A stretch of DNA of 64,000 nt from Aplidium turbinatum (GCA_918807975.1 OU964926.1:19351996-19415995), one strand, 5' to 3'; numbered from the stretch's first letter, positions 23,201-35,473 are shown. Program-made: numbers and translations. The notes: generated by a model not told the origin, from the sequence alone.

Positions 23201-26200
23201 CACAACATACGAGGTACGGTCTTGCTTGACTGGCCATTCTGTTTTTCTAAAGTCAAACTTCCTGATAAGCCCAAGCACTGTCAGTTTCTAATGGTTGCTA
23301 TCGAGTTATTTGCAAGCTGCTTTGCATTTGAAGAGACTGTTTGAAAGCGTTAAAGTCACAAAATCTCAAGTTTGAGAAAAACAGCTTCAAAGATGCAAAT
23401 TCTCTTTGAACTGATTTTTATAAATGAAACGCAAGCTATTAAAAAATGGCCTTCGGCACTTCACTTTTAACTTTATAGTTCCATTGCATTTGGTTTGTCA
23501 GGAAAGTCTTCTTCTCATTGCTAACTTTAAGTCGACTAACCTCTAATTGTAGCCGCTTTCAGAACTACCAGTTATAAACTCCTCAGATGCCTTCTCTAGT
23601 TGTGACTCGTGCATAACAACAATCATTGCGTTACGATATATTAAATTTATTTTGTTTCTATGAACTGTTTGAAGAGCATTAAAAACTTCAGTTTAAAGCT
23701 TTACGCTTTAATTTGTCTTTATTTTAAGAATCTTCAAAAAATGATTCCTAAATCCGTAGTCGGCGAGCTATCCGGCGACTCTTCGAATATCATCGGCCTC
23801 ATACAAAAAGCTTACAATGATTTGAAGGGACAGGTGCGGTCGAGTTTTGTTTTGAATTTTTGCTCACTATTTCTCATTAGTTTATCTTTTTTTGACAAAC
23901 CTAGTGAAGTGTCACTGCAGTAAGTTGTCCAACGTTTCATACAGGCACTGATGACAACGCTCGGTTCACGAGCTGCATGAAATAAAGAGCAATTTTGCAT
24001 AAACCCAATCGTTCAACCGATTGATTGTTTGTGTATTCCCTAGGCAACAAATCAGTCATTTTTTACATTGATTCAACGTTTGTAGACGTTAAATCAATGT
24101 AAAAAACGGCTGATTTCTTTGTAGTAGAATGTTGAATTGCCGAGAAATTATCCAACTAAAAAAATCAACCTTTTTTACATACATTCAACGTCTGTAGAGT
24201 AAATATTGCACACAAAGTTTAATTTTATCATTTCGCCTGTGGCATATTGTTGTAATTTTTTTTCCGCTTAGATTGTTCTGGAAGTGAACGCGCCAAAGGG
24301 AGTGACAGTGGGGGAGCCGATGGCGCAGTGCAACTCGGCGACAGTGGATGGATTGAAATGCGACGGGGTTAAGCTTGGTGATGTGGTATGTCACAGTCCA
24401 ATGTTGCAAAGCGCTTATCTGATTGTTGCTTCAGCTTCAAAGCTAAGTTACAAGTTTGTCTTCAAGTACCATAAAATGCGTTGTCCATGAATTATAATAT
24501 TTTTTCCGAGTCATAACCTTTTTTTGACATCAACGTTTTGAGCGTATTTCAATCCACTTGAAAGACATTGTAATTCGAAGCAATATATGTTTTATACTGC
24601 GTTGTTTACACACTACACAGGAGATAAGCGTTATTCTCAAGATTGTTCGTCAGTTTTCACTCCCAAAGTACACTAACGAAAAAAAGATATATTATATACA
24701 TGTGGCGTTGGAGAAATGCCATCAGACAGAGTAGACATTCGATGGCGTCCAGCCTCGCAAGACAGGAAAAGAGACGTATAAACAGATATCTAAAGCTTTT
24801 TGAACTTTGTCTTTCTTAAATTTCAGGTCAATTTTACTTTCACGCTGTCAACGGATAAATGCTTGACCGAACCGACGACTGTGACGGTTTCCCCGTACGG
24901 CTACAACGAGGTAGTTACCATTAAGGTACTGCCGCAGTGTGAATGCTCCTGCAACGTTTCGGAAGCCAAAACTAACTGTTCAGGTTAGTTTTTATTTCTA
25001 TGTTGATAGAAATTCGTCATGACGGATTGAAGTTGCTCCATTTTGTTACTTTCATATAAAACATAGGCTTGTTAGATTCATGAATTAATAGACAAGCAAA
25101 ACAAAGAAACCTTAGCGGGTTAAAAAAATGTATTATACACAAAACGAAATATATAACATATCATGCTTTATCACGAATTAAGCTTTATCATGAATTAAGT
25201 GCAAAAACTGAATTCGCTGCTTTGATAAAGTTCTACTAGAATACTAGATAGTCAACTTTGTGGAACCCTGAACATACAAAATCAAGCAGCAGCAAGCAGA
25301 GTTTCACGTCGTTTTATTTTCACTTCGTTTGGCTTTTTACGCCTCTGTATATTTCATCAAAAGTTGTCATTCTCCTTCAAACCAGCCGTTGCATGCCACC
25401 AGTTGCTCGTGCTTACTCGATGAATTTTGATGCGAATCGCTTACTATGTGGTAATATACATCACTAATGCTCCATCACTCCTTGGAGTCTAACGTACCTT
25501 CATCTCTGTGCAGGTCACGGCAGCTATGGGTGTGGGGCTTGCGTTTGTGATCCTGGCTTCACAGGACTGGATTGCTCATGCGATCAGAAGCACGCCCAGG
25601 ATATACAATCGTACCTCGACAATTGCACGGATTCCGGTGTCGTCTGCAACAACCGTGGCGAATGCCAGTGCGGACAGTGCATTTGCACGTAAGCTGGTTG
25701 CATCCAACATACGATATGTTTTTTCTTTTGTTTTTGCATCTCGTTAAATTGTGTATGATATTATTTGGGTTTTACTGCTTGAAACATGAATTCATCTAAA
25801 CTTCTGGAGAGGTAAAGTATTAATTTTGAGATGATAATTCTCAAAAATTTCAGCCTCCTAATATGCCAATGTCGTTGTTTCTTCTATCCACAGACAATAC
25901 CCCGAGCGAAAGATTGACGGGAAATACTGCGAGTGCGACAACACCTCCTGTCATCGGGTACACGGGAAGTTTTGCAACGGTATGGGGTTCAATGTACTAG
26001 TTTGCCTTAACGGGTTAACGATGTGGTTTTCTTGAAATTTTATGAGCATGCATTTAATATTGTCAATCAATATACATCTGGACGATAGCACTCTGCTATA
26101 AATATGCTTCAGTGTGTTTGTACTTGATTTTACTCACTGTTTTGCAGTCTATGATTTTATATTCCCGCTACGCTTAAGCTTGGTTTCTATGTATTAACAA

Positions 26201-29200
26201 AGACCGGGAAGGTTTTGTAATAAATTTTAGATACAAACATTGTCTGAAAGACCTAAACGAAGGATAATCGTCTTGTGAAGCAATTGCTGTGGGTTGCTTT
26301 ACGTATCATTTCGAAAATACACTTGAACAATGGCATTCAACTTACCGCATCACAATAGTGTGTTTAAAATAAACCTGCGCTGCTATTCGCACACGGAAGT
26401 ACGCAAAAATCTAAATAGAGTGTTGGCTTTGCTCAATGTAGCTACTGGGCTAAATCACAATTCACAAAGTGTTTAAATTTAATTTTTAGTCTGACGTAAA
26501 TCCGCAATGCTATCATGCAAAGTGTGCAAAGTCCCAACAGAAAAGTCAAGCAACTGACTCTCTAGAAGTCTAGAGCATTGTTTCCAAATTTTCTCTAGTC
26601 GTTACCTAACCCTCTGTCTAATGACTAAACAAAAGATTTCAATTGGTTGATGATGTGTGATATTTTTACATCTAAAAATAACGTCTTCTAGTCTTAGATA
26701 AGTCATTCCGTCAGCGGTGACCACGAAATTGATCTGACTGTCCCTTGCAGACCACGGAAAGTGCGACTGCGGTGTCTGTGCGTGCGACAAGGGTTGGAAG
26801 GGAGATACTTGCGAGTGCGCACTCGACCAGACGCTATGCTACGATATAAGCGACGAGGCACTGGACAGCACAAAGCCATGCAACGGAAATGGAGTTTGCG
26901 AGTGCGGTCAATGCAACTGCAGCACGAGCCAAGGAGGCGCTAAGGTGCATTTGTCACTTTGCTGACTATTTTTTGCTGCTGTCGGCTACAGTTTTTGAAG
27001 ATATTTCATCAAAAGTGTTTCTTTAGTGCTGCAATATTTAGTGACATTATTCAACAACCATTTTCTGCAAACGTGCAGTTCAGTGCCTTCTAATATATAA
27101 TAATCTATTTGCAGAAACAGAAGTTTCTATGAACACATTAGCAAGCGCAGTAGCTACAAAAGTTATACCTTCATCCCAATTTTTTTTTTACAACGAAGCT
27201 TAGAGCACACTGTGCGAACTTACCGACACTTGTAATGAGCAATTATCACGTCTGAATTATTGCTTTGAGCTTTGTAATGAATGGCTTGTTGGTTAACCTT
27301 GTTGTGTTTCACAGTATCGTGGCCAGTATTGCAAGACAAAGCCTATAGTGGTGTGCGACATTCACAGGGACTGCATACAGTGCAAGGCCTTTGGCACCGG
27401 GAAGTACAACACCACGGAAAGCTGCGAGGAAAACTGCAAGAAGTACGATGTCAACATGGTGAGTGTGTACTGTGTATGTTTTAGTCTGCGCGGTGTTTTG
27501 TAACGTAATCTTTTCTCTGCCATTGTTCAGCTGTAGTCGCAGACAGTAAATTAACCGTTTTTTTAAAGTATGATGGACAAGTATGATTTTTAATGTATGA
27601 TATGATACCGGGTATGATACCGGATTTTTAATGTATGATATGATACCAAGTATGATACTTAAAGTATGATTTTTAAAGTTTTATGGTAAAAAATGGTTGA
27701 TTTGCTGTTCGGGTGTGTATCATTCTTTTAAATCGCCGACGATGGCTTGACAAGTAGTCGAAAACGCTCTCAATTTTTTTTTCTTCTATGCGCCGTGTTG
27801 CCTGATCTTGTAGGTTTATGACTCAACAATATGGTAAGGCGCAGAAAGTAAAGTATTTTGCTTCGTGAAATGACGTCATTTCCTCTCGAACTTCCTATGC
27901 TGGCATGAGTAGTATACCAAACTGCTGAACAAGAAAAAAAGGATGTATTTGATTAAAAAACAACGACTAAATGATTCAAAAACAAACTAATGCAATTTTC
28001 TCTTACAGCTCGAAAAGGGCGAGGCCAGTTCGTACGGCCAGGAGTGCCGCTTTACCGATCTATCCGATGACTGCACTTACCAAGTTTACTTCGAAGAGGT
28101 TGATGAAATCTTCATGGTGGACGTGGACCCAGAGAAAAGTAAATTGTGCCGAAAGTGCCACTGTGCCCTGTGACGTCATTGTGTGTCGTTCAAAAAGCCA
28201 GCGTGCCAAGAAAAAAGTCTCAGTCAAAATTTTTTTCTGCTTTTGTCGTATCCAGGTTTATGTCTGATACCTACAGATATGATCATGTGGATAATACTGG
28301 ACGTGATGACAATGAAGTCAATCTTTGTATTCTGCTTAAGCGTAACTCTAAGCGCCCTGCTGAAATACGTCCTGCTGGTCCTGATAAGCATCGCATAGGC
28401 GTTCTTACCACTCGGCCATGCAGGCGGCCTTCAACTGTTAAATTCCTTAATACTGTTGTACTCATATTTTTAACAATTTGTCCGGCAATTGGCAATGTCA
28501 AGATGCAGCTGAGCTACATCTCTGTTCTCATCTTTTGTTTGCTTTAATCAACGCTCTCATTGTTACATTCCAGTTTGCACGGTGTACGCCAACCCGATCT
28601 TCATCATCATCGGCATCATAGCCGCCATTGTTGGGATAGGATTAGCCATCCTCCTGATCTGGAAGCTTCTAACCTCCATCAAAGATGCCAGAGAGTTCAA
28701 AAACTTTCAGAAGGAATCTCAAAATCCCAAGTGGCAAGGGGTAGGCAATTAACACGATTTTGTTGTGTTTGTATTTCGTTGATTTGATCGTTTAAACTTT
28801 AAATCGAGATGTGATGGGGAATATCATTTCATTGATCCTTGTAATCCCTGATCTTCCTCATTTCTGTAATAGCCGTGGTGGCAGCTTAACGTTTCTGCTG
28901 CGTGTTTGATCATTTGGTGTAACTTCGCATCAGCAAGCCGCCATCTTGTAACTGTGTAACCATGCACCAAACAACGGCTACCATCTATCGTCACCCGATC
29001 GGTGCAAAATTACTGCTTTCCAACTTAAGCAGTTGCCCTTTTTACATCGTTTGAACATCAGTCGACGACATCAAAAAGGCAACTTCTTCTGTCTTAGACC
29101 ATGGCTGCGCTTTGGGTCGGTACTAGGCTTGCTGAGCGGCAGAAGCAAATATTTGTTTCAAAGCCGACGCAAACGTAGGTCCTTAACTTCGGGCGCAGAG

Positions 29201-29380
29201 AGGGCTACAAAGTACAGTACAGCTTTGCTATTTGCTGTAATTGTTACCTCACGTATTTGACCATTTGGTCATAAACGTCTTTTTTATGTTCTTTAGGGCG
29301 AGAATCCAATTTTCAAGAAAGCGACGTCGACTTTCCGTAATCCAATGTACACAGGAGGAAAACCGTCCGGCAACCTTTGA
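18644..29380 (+). CDS. ITGB: integrin beta subunit (18 exons, complete)
   Basis: This encodes the beta chain of a heterodimeric adhesion receptor that spans the plasma membrane and links extracellular matrix to talin and actin. Coding exons: 18644-18707, 18902-18987, 19780-19897, 20189-20278, 20996-21224, 22134-22314, 22792-22953, 23118-23213, 23729-23833, 24272-24385, 24827-24983, 25514-25688, 25894-25979, 26751-26944, 27315-27458, 28009-28138, 28574-28740, 29297-29380. All introns are GT-AG, phases agree at every join, and the exons sum to 2382 nt, giving 793 residues, a normal length for the family. Every domain of a classical integrin beta is present in order. It resembles vertebrate beta1/beta2/beta3-type chains about equally, so no specific orthologue is claimed. 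The start is the first ATG before a signal-peptide-like stretch. Confidence 0.97.
20677..20901. mobile_element. Tc1/mariner-type MITE in integrin intron 4
   Basis: Perfect-looking inverted ends of about 30 bp start CAGGGTGACCCAAAAAG and end with its reverse complement. TA dinucleotides flank both sides (20675-20676 and 20902-20903), the target used by Tc1/mariner transposases. It is 225 bp long, non-coding, and lies 95 bp before the acceptor of exon 5. Confidence 0.85.
20996..23833 (+). other. ITGB: integrin exons 5-9: beta-I (ligand-binding) domain
   Basis: Exon 5 carries [17 protein letters not shown]. The DxSxS metal-binding MIDAS is Asp144, Ser146 and Ser148, and the following acidic residues match the adjacent ADMIDAS site. 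Exon 6 has the two cysteines of the specificity loop and [15 protein letters not shown], which supplies further metal-site residues. Exon 7 holds [15 protein letters not shown] and FPNDGNCYL. Exon 8 holds IFAVTASV and exon 9 [12 protein letters not shown]. All key metal-coordinating residues I can check are kept, so the receptor should bind ligand in the normal divalent-cation-dependent way. Confidence 0.92.
22342..22420. repeat. mini-hairpin repeat, copy 2 (integrin intron 6)
   Basis: CCCAGACAGCAAAATCCGTC at the left pairs with GACGGTTTTTGCTGTTCG at the right, around ACATTGATTCAACGTC. It begins 27 nt after the donor of exon 6. Confidence 0.7.
24038..24125. repeat. mini-hairpin repeat, copy 3 (integrin intron 9)
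   Basis: The arms are CAACAAATCAGTCATTTTTT and AAAAAACGGCTGATTTCTTTG, with the central palindrome ACATTGATTCAACGTTTGTA / GACGTTAAATCAATGT. A partial second copy follows at about 24150-24196. Confidence 0.7.
24272..27458 (+). other. ITGB: integrin exons 10-15: hybrid return, four I-EGF modules and tail domain start
   Basis: Exons 10-11 return to the hybrid domain and end in CECSC, the start of I-EGF 1. Exons 12-14 (residues about 468-619) are built from repeated CxCxxCxC modules, for example [17 protein letters not shown] and [17 protein letters not shown]. They count as four I-EGF modules, the leg that extends on activation. Exon 15 finishes I-EGF 4 and starts the beta-tail domain (CIQCKAF, CEENC). 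Confidence 0.9.
28009..29380 (+). other. ITGB: integrin exons 16-18: tail domain, transmembrane helix, cytoplasmic tail
   Basis: Exon 16 ends the beta-tail domain. Exon 17 encodes one hydrophobic helix (residues about 718-740) followed by [16 protein letters not shown], the membrane-proximal talin and alpha-chain clasp site with its conserved Asp (748). Exon 18 gives a short tail with two PTB-binding motifs, NPIF (769-772) and NPMY (781-784), then nine residues to TGA. The first motif has Phe where most beta chains have Tyr. Confidence 0.93.
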
Positions 29381-29557
29381 AGTTTCTGATTCAGGAAGTT
29401 GCACTTTTTTCAATTTGAGACACAGCTTTTACGATATTACGAAAAATCCGCACCACTCATCACCAGCAGCACATTCTTACTGTGCAGAACGTGTATTATT
29501 ACTTCAGCGCCAGAAATACATTTTTTTGAAATCTAAGATTTAAAAATAGTTAAACGA

Positions 29558-29563
29558 AATAAA
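29558..29563 (+). promoter_or_regulatory. poly(A) signal of the integrin gene
   Basis: A canonical AATAAA lies 178 nt after the integrin stop codon and is followed by T/G-rich sequence. It is the first good hexamer after the stop. Confidence 0.7.
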
Positions 29564-29790
29564 AACATTGCTTTGCGGTGTATCACCGCTTTGATAATGG
29601 TATTGGTACTAACTGTTCTCACCACTTGTCGTTTATAAATTTGAAATCAAACTGTTTTTTTTTTCTCGAATTCTAAGTTGACAGCATAATATAGCTTTCC
29701 CATTGCTTTCGCCTTAGCCTTTTGCGATACCCATTACTGTATAAACCACGTTTTTTGGTAATCTTAAAAATGATTAAATGCATCAATATT

Positions 29791-29877
29791 CCCAAACAGC
29801 TAATCAACCATTTTTTGCATTGATTCATCGTCTGCGGACGTTGAATCAATGTAAAAACGGTCGATTTGCTGTCTGGG
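29791..29877. repeat. mini-hairpin repeat, copy 4
   Basis: The left arm CCCAAACAGCTAATCAACCA pairs with the right arm TCGATTTGCTGTCTGGG. The centre TGCATTGATTCATCGTCTG / GACGTTGAATCAATGTA is nearly perfect. Confidence 0.75.
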
Positions 29878-32187
29878 TTATCATCGTCTCTATTATTTCA
29901 TTTTGTAACCTTACTGCAACTGTTTTTTGTGATGGGCTGATTGCATTAGTTAAGGAAAAAATGCTCTATCATGAGCATTACCACAGCAATTAATGCTTTA
30001 AAAAGCAGAAATTGTAACCAATCAATATCTTATTGGTAAAAGTTAATTCTAGCCACGCTATGTTTTAACAATTCTTTTTCTTTAACCCTTGTTCTAAACA
30101 TATGGTTGCAGAGATCCCTTGTTTCTTTGAACAGTGTATTGTAGCAGCAGTCTTCGAAAACAAAAATAGCTAACAATGGTGTAGAAATAACTTTAGTAAC
30201 TTAGTAGAGTGTATACTATGGCTCCTTATTAAGCTTAATATTGTGTCATTGTTGTGCCAATCTATTGATAACTGTCGATTGTTTTTCTTTTCGTGCAAGC
30301 ATGCAGCATACAGGCGGCCAAACTTGTCTCTCTTGTTTGTCTTGCAAATCGTTTCTTCTAGCAAGTTGTCTCTTTCTAACAGCTGTTCGATGACGTCAGC
30401 ACTTGAAAGCAAATATCAATTTATTTTTGCTTGATTTGAACGCAATGAAATTACTCATCGTATTCCCAATGAGTTTTTTGGTGGCTGTATCTCGCTTTAA
30501 CCTTATAAAATACGTTTGATGTATCGTTCTTGGTGTTACAAATGTTTTCTAATTCCGTGTTGTTTCCAAACTTATCAGCCGGTCTTGATCTTATGCGAAT
30601 TGCTCTACAACAACATCACGACAGGTACTTGAAGAAACTTTTCGGTACGTGTTCTTTCGGTTCCATTTCCAAACTACTGATGTGGTAGTTTTACATTGAT
30701 TTAACGTTACAAGAGAGTAACATGAACGTAAATTGTGTGCTTTGTTTTCTTGTACTTGCATGTTGTGTTCGGTGCTTCTTAGATTATGTTTATGCATATC
30801 CTTGTGATATAATCAATTTGTACGAAATGCTTGTTTTAGTGATGCGCGTTGCCGACAAGTCGACGTTTTCTCTTTAACGAGCTTTTAACACGGTATTAAG
30901 TTAGTCAAATTGTGTTGCGCTGTACTTAGAAATTACCATCACAAAATAATTTTGTACATAATGTTGCTTTTTTAATTTTGCAAGTTTTATATGTTTCGTT
31001 GATATCTTTGCTATTTTGAAGCGTGAGGCAGCTAATGGCTAAAGGTTTTTGAAAACCTTTTTTTCTATCACATGCAACATTGCAGACATTCACTGATGAG
31101 TTATTGCAGATATTTGAATTCACTGCTCAAAGTTGTTTTTTTTTCCAAGAAGTCAAGTCATAAACTTGGTGTTTTAAAATCACGCTTAAAAATCACACAC
31201 ACACCATGTGTTTTGGTGCCGCCCATTGCGTGCTCAGCAACTCAACGCAATTGCTCCCATCAGCATTGCAGTGTTGGCAGACAACAATAATGAATGAGCG
31301 ACAAACCCGCTTGTTTTTATTTCTTTTACTACTTTTTCACACTTTGTAAATATTTTTAAACTTTGACAAAACAATTCAACAAGGATCATCGTGTGCCATT
31401 TCACAAGAAGTTAATGTAATTAAGTATGCCGCTTTTCCAGCCTGCAAAAGTCGCTCTTTTCTCACCGTTTCATTGCCCAGTGACACTGAATTTGCTGACT
31501 GCAAGGCGGGTTTGCAAATTCGTCTATGATGTGTCATCCCACTAACATTCTGACCAAGAGAGAAGTGAACAGGAATAAAATTTCTGAAATCTTATTCACA
31601 TCGTTTTTGTCAATTTATTCCTTTCTTATTCATTTTTGTTCGTCACCATTTAAAATATCTGCTTTGCCAACCGTCGAAACAAGGGAAATTAACCCGTGTA
31701 CACTTTCTGGCTTATGTTTATTTCAAGTGTGTTTCTGTACTTTTCATGCACTAACCTTAGTACTGCTTTTCTAATTTAATCACTTCTATAATTTTTCAGT
31801 ATTTCTATTGTCGGCCAATAAGTTAGCCCCTCGCCAACTTTGGCCCAATGTTTGAGACATCATTAGCATTTTTTAACTTGACTAAAATGTTAACTTGACT
31901 AAAAATTTTATTCTTTTTTAACAAATTCCAAAGTTTTCGATAGTTTTTGTTCTGATTTCAGAATTTTCAAAACTTTTTCATGTTTTTGGAGGAAAGCAAT
32001 TATCTCCAATACCCGTTGTTACTGTAGCATGTGCATGTTTTTAACGTGAATATTCCACAATATAATGTCGCTTTCCTTATTATTTCACAAGCTTTGCATC
32101 ATAATTCACGTCTGCAATTACTAAACAATTCTTTGCGGTTTTCACTTTTTACTCCTTGTCAAGTGAGGCTTGCGCCACAAACCTTTT

Positions 32188-32251
32188 CAGACAGCAATTT
32201 AACGTCTGCAGACGTTGAATCAATGCAAAAAACGGATGATTTGCTGTCTGG
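32188..32251. repeat. mini-hairpin repeat, copy 5 (shortened left arm)
   Basis: CAGACAGCAATTTAACGTCTG, then CAGACGTTGAATCAATG and GATGATTTGCTGTCTGG. The left arm lacks the T-rich middle, so this copy has an internal deletion. Confidence 0.7.
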
Positions 32252-32361
32252 ATTGCGTTGCAATTTTTTTCTCCAATAACTTTAAAATAAATGAATGCAG
32301 AAGTGAAACAAGAAGAATTCGTGCGAATTTTTATTAATTTGTCGCTAATGATGTGAGAGAT

Positions 32362-32425
32362 CCCAGCCATCAAATCAGACTGCAAACGTTGACTCAATGT
32401 AAGAAAGGTCTGATTTGCTGTCTGG
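32362..32425. repeat. mini-hairpin repeat, copy 6 (shortened)
   Basis: CCCAGCCATCAAATCAGA at the left and GGTCTGATTTGCTGTCTGG at the right, with GCAAACGTTGACTCAATGTA between. The left half is partly deleted. Confidence 0.65.
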
Positions 32426-32821
32426 AATCATGCACTGAGTTCTTGGCTTTTTCACTTCGATAAAAGTCACATGTTCCTTGCTTTGCTTTCAATTGAAAGT
32501 TGGCCTTCAAAAAGTGGTAACTGTTGTCGTGCTTCACTTTCATAGTTACCGTTGTTTGGTGGGGAAAGTTTAGAACAATTTAAGTTATTTTACTTATTCT
32601 AACAAAACACAACTTGTTGACATGCTTTTGTGAATTTAAACATTGGTCCGACGTAAAAAAGCTGCTTTTTAATCCAAATTTTGTTTTAATGTCTATAACT
32701 ATAACTAACATTGATTTTTCTCGACATTCTAATGCGTCTTCTAACTGCCATGTACATTTCCAAAGCTTTTCAAATTGTTTTCTTGTGACCTGCAACATTT
32801 TTGACAAATTGTCGGTCGTAA

Positions 32822-32910
32822 CCCAGCCAGCAAAACCCGAAGTTTTTTTTACATTGATTCGACGTCTGCAAACGTTTGTAATGTAAAAAGAACGGTTTTT
32901 GCTGGCTTGG
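32822..32910. repeat. mini-hairpin repeat, copy 7
   Basis: CCCAGCCAGCAAAACCCGAA pairs with ACGGTTTTTGCTGGCTTGG. At the position where most copies pair A with T (CAGACAGC/GCTGTCTG), this one pairs C with G. Confidence 0.75.
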
Positions 32911-33574
32911 AATTGAGGAACAGTTTACTTCGTCGTCACGACAGCACATAACATACAAATGCCAATGCTAAACAAGCTCTTGTTGAATGTCTAGAAGGTG
33001 GAGTTGCTACTGAAGTCAGTCAGAGCCAATCGAGTAAACTAAATAGAACTTAGTACCTTGACAAAATTGTATTAAAAACTGATGTGACACTAGAAGACTT
33101 AAAAGGAAGGTTGATGAAAGGACTGGCTTAACTGCCCACCCCCCCCCCCCCCCCTGCTCAAAAAGACGTGAATAAACTGAAAGCTTAAATAACGGAGGTT
33201 GTTGCAGCTTTTGACAAGAATTCCGAGGGAACATTCCATAAAAATTGAGACTTTCAGAATATATGGTTTGGGTTTTTATGCCCTCTATAGTTTTCGAGAT
33301 ATTTGATGTTAAAACGCGTCCAAGGCTTCTGGAACATCTTTTTTTTATTCACAAAGCTCCTATTGTGTGGTTTAGCGAGAAATATTGCCAGTTTTTTCTC
33401 ACATGTGACAGCTCTATCAACATCAAACGAATCGTGCTGTAATTCCTCTTTGCAGCAAGTTTTCATTAGGCAAAGCAATGTTTAGTCACAAACGTTAACG
33501 ACGATAAGCAAGTTGGTCTTTTGTTCCTTCCATCTTTTTTCAGCACATTACATTCAATGGTCCAAGAAAATTAG

Positions 33575-33852
33575 GTTTGGTTAGTTGGTTGGTTTTGAAT
33601 CTTTATCCTCGGTCTGACAAAGCCTTTGATAGGTTGTTCCTGGTAGTTTCGCATACTTGTGGAGGCTTTTGATGCAGGGCCGGTTACCGAGATTGACAGT
33701 GAAGTTTTTCGATTGTTGAAGTGTTGTTGCTGGGAAATTATTCCATCCACTTTGCCTGGCTGAATGGAGGCCAGTCATGAAATGCGTTGCTCAAGCGCAC
33801 TCTCCGAGAGGCGAACCAGCTTCGCGTGATCTTGAGTCGGGCGCGTAACAAC
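33575..33852 (-). mobile_element. tRNA-derived SINE, family 1
   Basis: Minus-strand copy with a CCAA-repeat tail (TTGG on the + strand at 33578-33595), the family body and a degenerate head reaching GTTACGCGCCC at 33852. The B box is decayed. Confidence 0.8.
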
Positions 33853-34084
33853 GAATTTGCGTATCTTCGTGCATTGACAATGATGAACTTATGATAGCTC
33901 GTGAGCTACACAGTTTTGATGGAGAAGTGGGTGTCAGCGCGCAGCAACGGTCTTTAAACAGCATCAAGTAGTAAAATATTCGATCTCTAGTCCTCTACAA
34001 AATAAAAATATTAAAAACGCCGTTATCGTGTTCGTCTATTTGGCAAGGAAGGCAAGTGATCAGGCTCCAGAAAACAGATAACTC

Positions 34085-34328
34085 CAGGGCCGGATATAGC
34101 TGATGGGGGGGCCCCGTGCAAAAATTTTTTTCAAGCCTACGGCGCGAAAAACCATCTCTACGTCTACAGTAGCATCAGTCCAGTACTGCACAGCATTTTG
34201 CAGAAACTTTAAAGGCCAAAAGGAAAAAAAATAACACAAAATCACATTTTAACCACATAAGGGGGGCCCTTCAAAAGTCGGGGGGCCCGGGGCAACTGCC
34301 CCCTCTGCCCCCCCTAAATCCGGGCCTG
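34085..34328. mobile_element. hAT MITE, CAGGSCCGGAT family, second copy
   Basis: It starts CAGGGCCGGATATAGC and ends TAAATCCGGGCCTG. The exact 8-bp duplication GATAACTC is at 34077-34084 and 34329-34336. The interior is the reverse complement of 6603-6876. Confidence 0.92.
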
Positions 34329-35473
34329 GATAACTCATGTAAAAAAGCCATAATAGCAATAAAACGATAAAAAAAAGTTCCGATATCACGCTCAATAGGA
34401 TGATTGACACTAACTCAATAAGGATACAGATTTTAGTAATGCAGAAACTCAGAAAATTTCCTGTAAATTTTCTAAAAACACCAACTTCATTAGTAATAAC
34501 CTTGTTCTTGGAACATCACTGCTATTTCTTTAATTTGTAATCGAGTTTTCCAATCTGCAAAGTTTGGAAAACTCGATTACCTAACTCGTTTAGTTTATAA
34601 ATTGCGCGATTTAAGTTACCCATGATTCTCTAACAGCTCACCCCGGTACTTCATAACCCAGAAAATTTTCAAACCAACTTTATAAATACATTTTTTTTAA
34701 GTAGAAAAAAAAATTAATGCAACTTCCAAATGATTTGAGGGGGTGCAATGGTGCATGCCCCCGGCGCTCTTTAGATTCTACACTACTGATTACACTATTT
34801 GCACTGGATGGTTACATTTCTGTGTGTGTTTCTCAATCAACGTTATGAGAGTTGTAGATGGATGTGAATAAACTAAATTTTGTTCAGGATGTGCTTACAA
34901 GCAGTCGCAGGTGTTGATGAGACATTAGCATTAGGGTGTGACAGCCGCCCCGACCTTTTCAGAATTTGCCTACCTTTTTTTTGGTGGTGAGGTTTTACCT
35001 GTATAACATTCCTGTAAAGTTTCAAAAAAATTGGTCAAGGTTTAAAGGTAGCCCGCGGCCACTAAAGTTTTTGGGGGTGCGCGATGCATTTTTAGGGGTG
35101 CCTTTGCTATATCTCGGCTCCTAGACATGATAGAAGGTCGTGCTATAGCTCAATCGATGCAGAATAAGCAAATTTGTATTAGACTTGTGAAGAAACTATT
35201 TGCCTAAAATGTGTAGTTTGCAAGTTATTTGAGAAAAACGCGTTTTTTGTAAAAAATAGTGAAAAATTGTTACATATGAATTGAATGTTTACCATTTTCA
35301 CTTTTTTTCTTCTTAGGAACACCAGGAGAAGTACAGAAGCTGTACCTCTTCAAAGTTTAAACCTAAGTTACCTCATGTTTTGCTTTGTTAGAAGCATAGA
35401 AACTGAACACTAACATGGTGTTTACTGTTTAGGCAATTTTTATGGTGGTAAGTGCTAATTTAAATTACATGCT

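Larger units (their letters stand above)
29581..33570. other. intergenic, no gene seen, rich in mini-hairpins
   Basis: Frames here are at most about 90 codons and none has a recognised domain. The stretch holds four clear mini-hairpin repeats, a fragment near 30680, and a run of about 18 C at 33139-33156. Nothing suggests a protein or structured RNA gene apart from the hairpin family. Confidence 0.5.

Noticed and set aside
28146-28547. 133-codon frame as a separate gene
   Set aside because: It lies inside an integrin intron, has a tRNA-like stretch on the reverse strand and no known domain; kept only as a splicing question.
33139-33156. Run of about 18 C as a regulatory G-quadruplex
   Set aside because: A plain homopolymer next to no gene start; more likely simple repeat or sequencing-length uncertainty.
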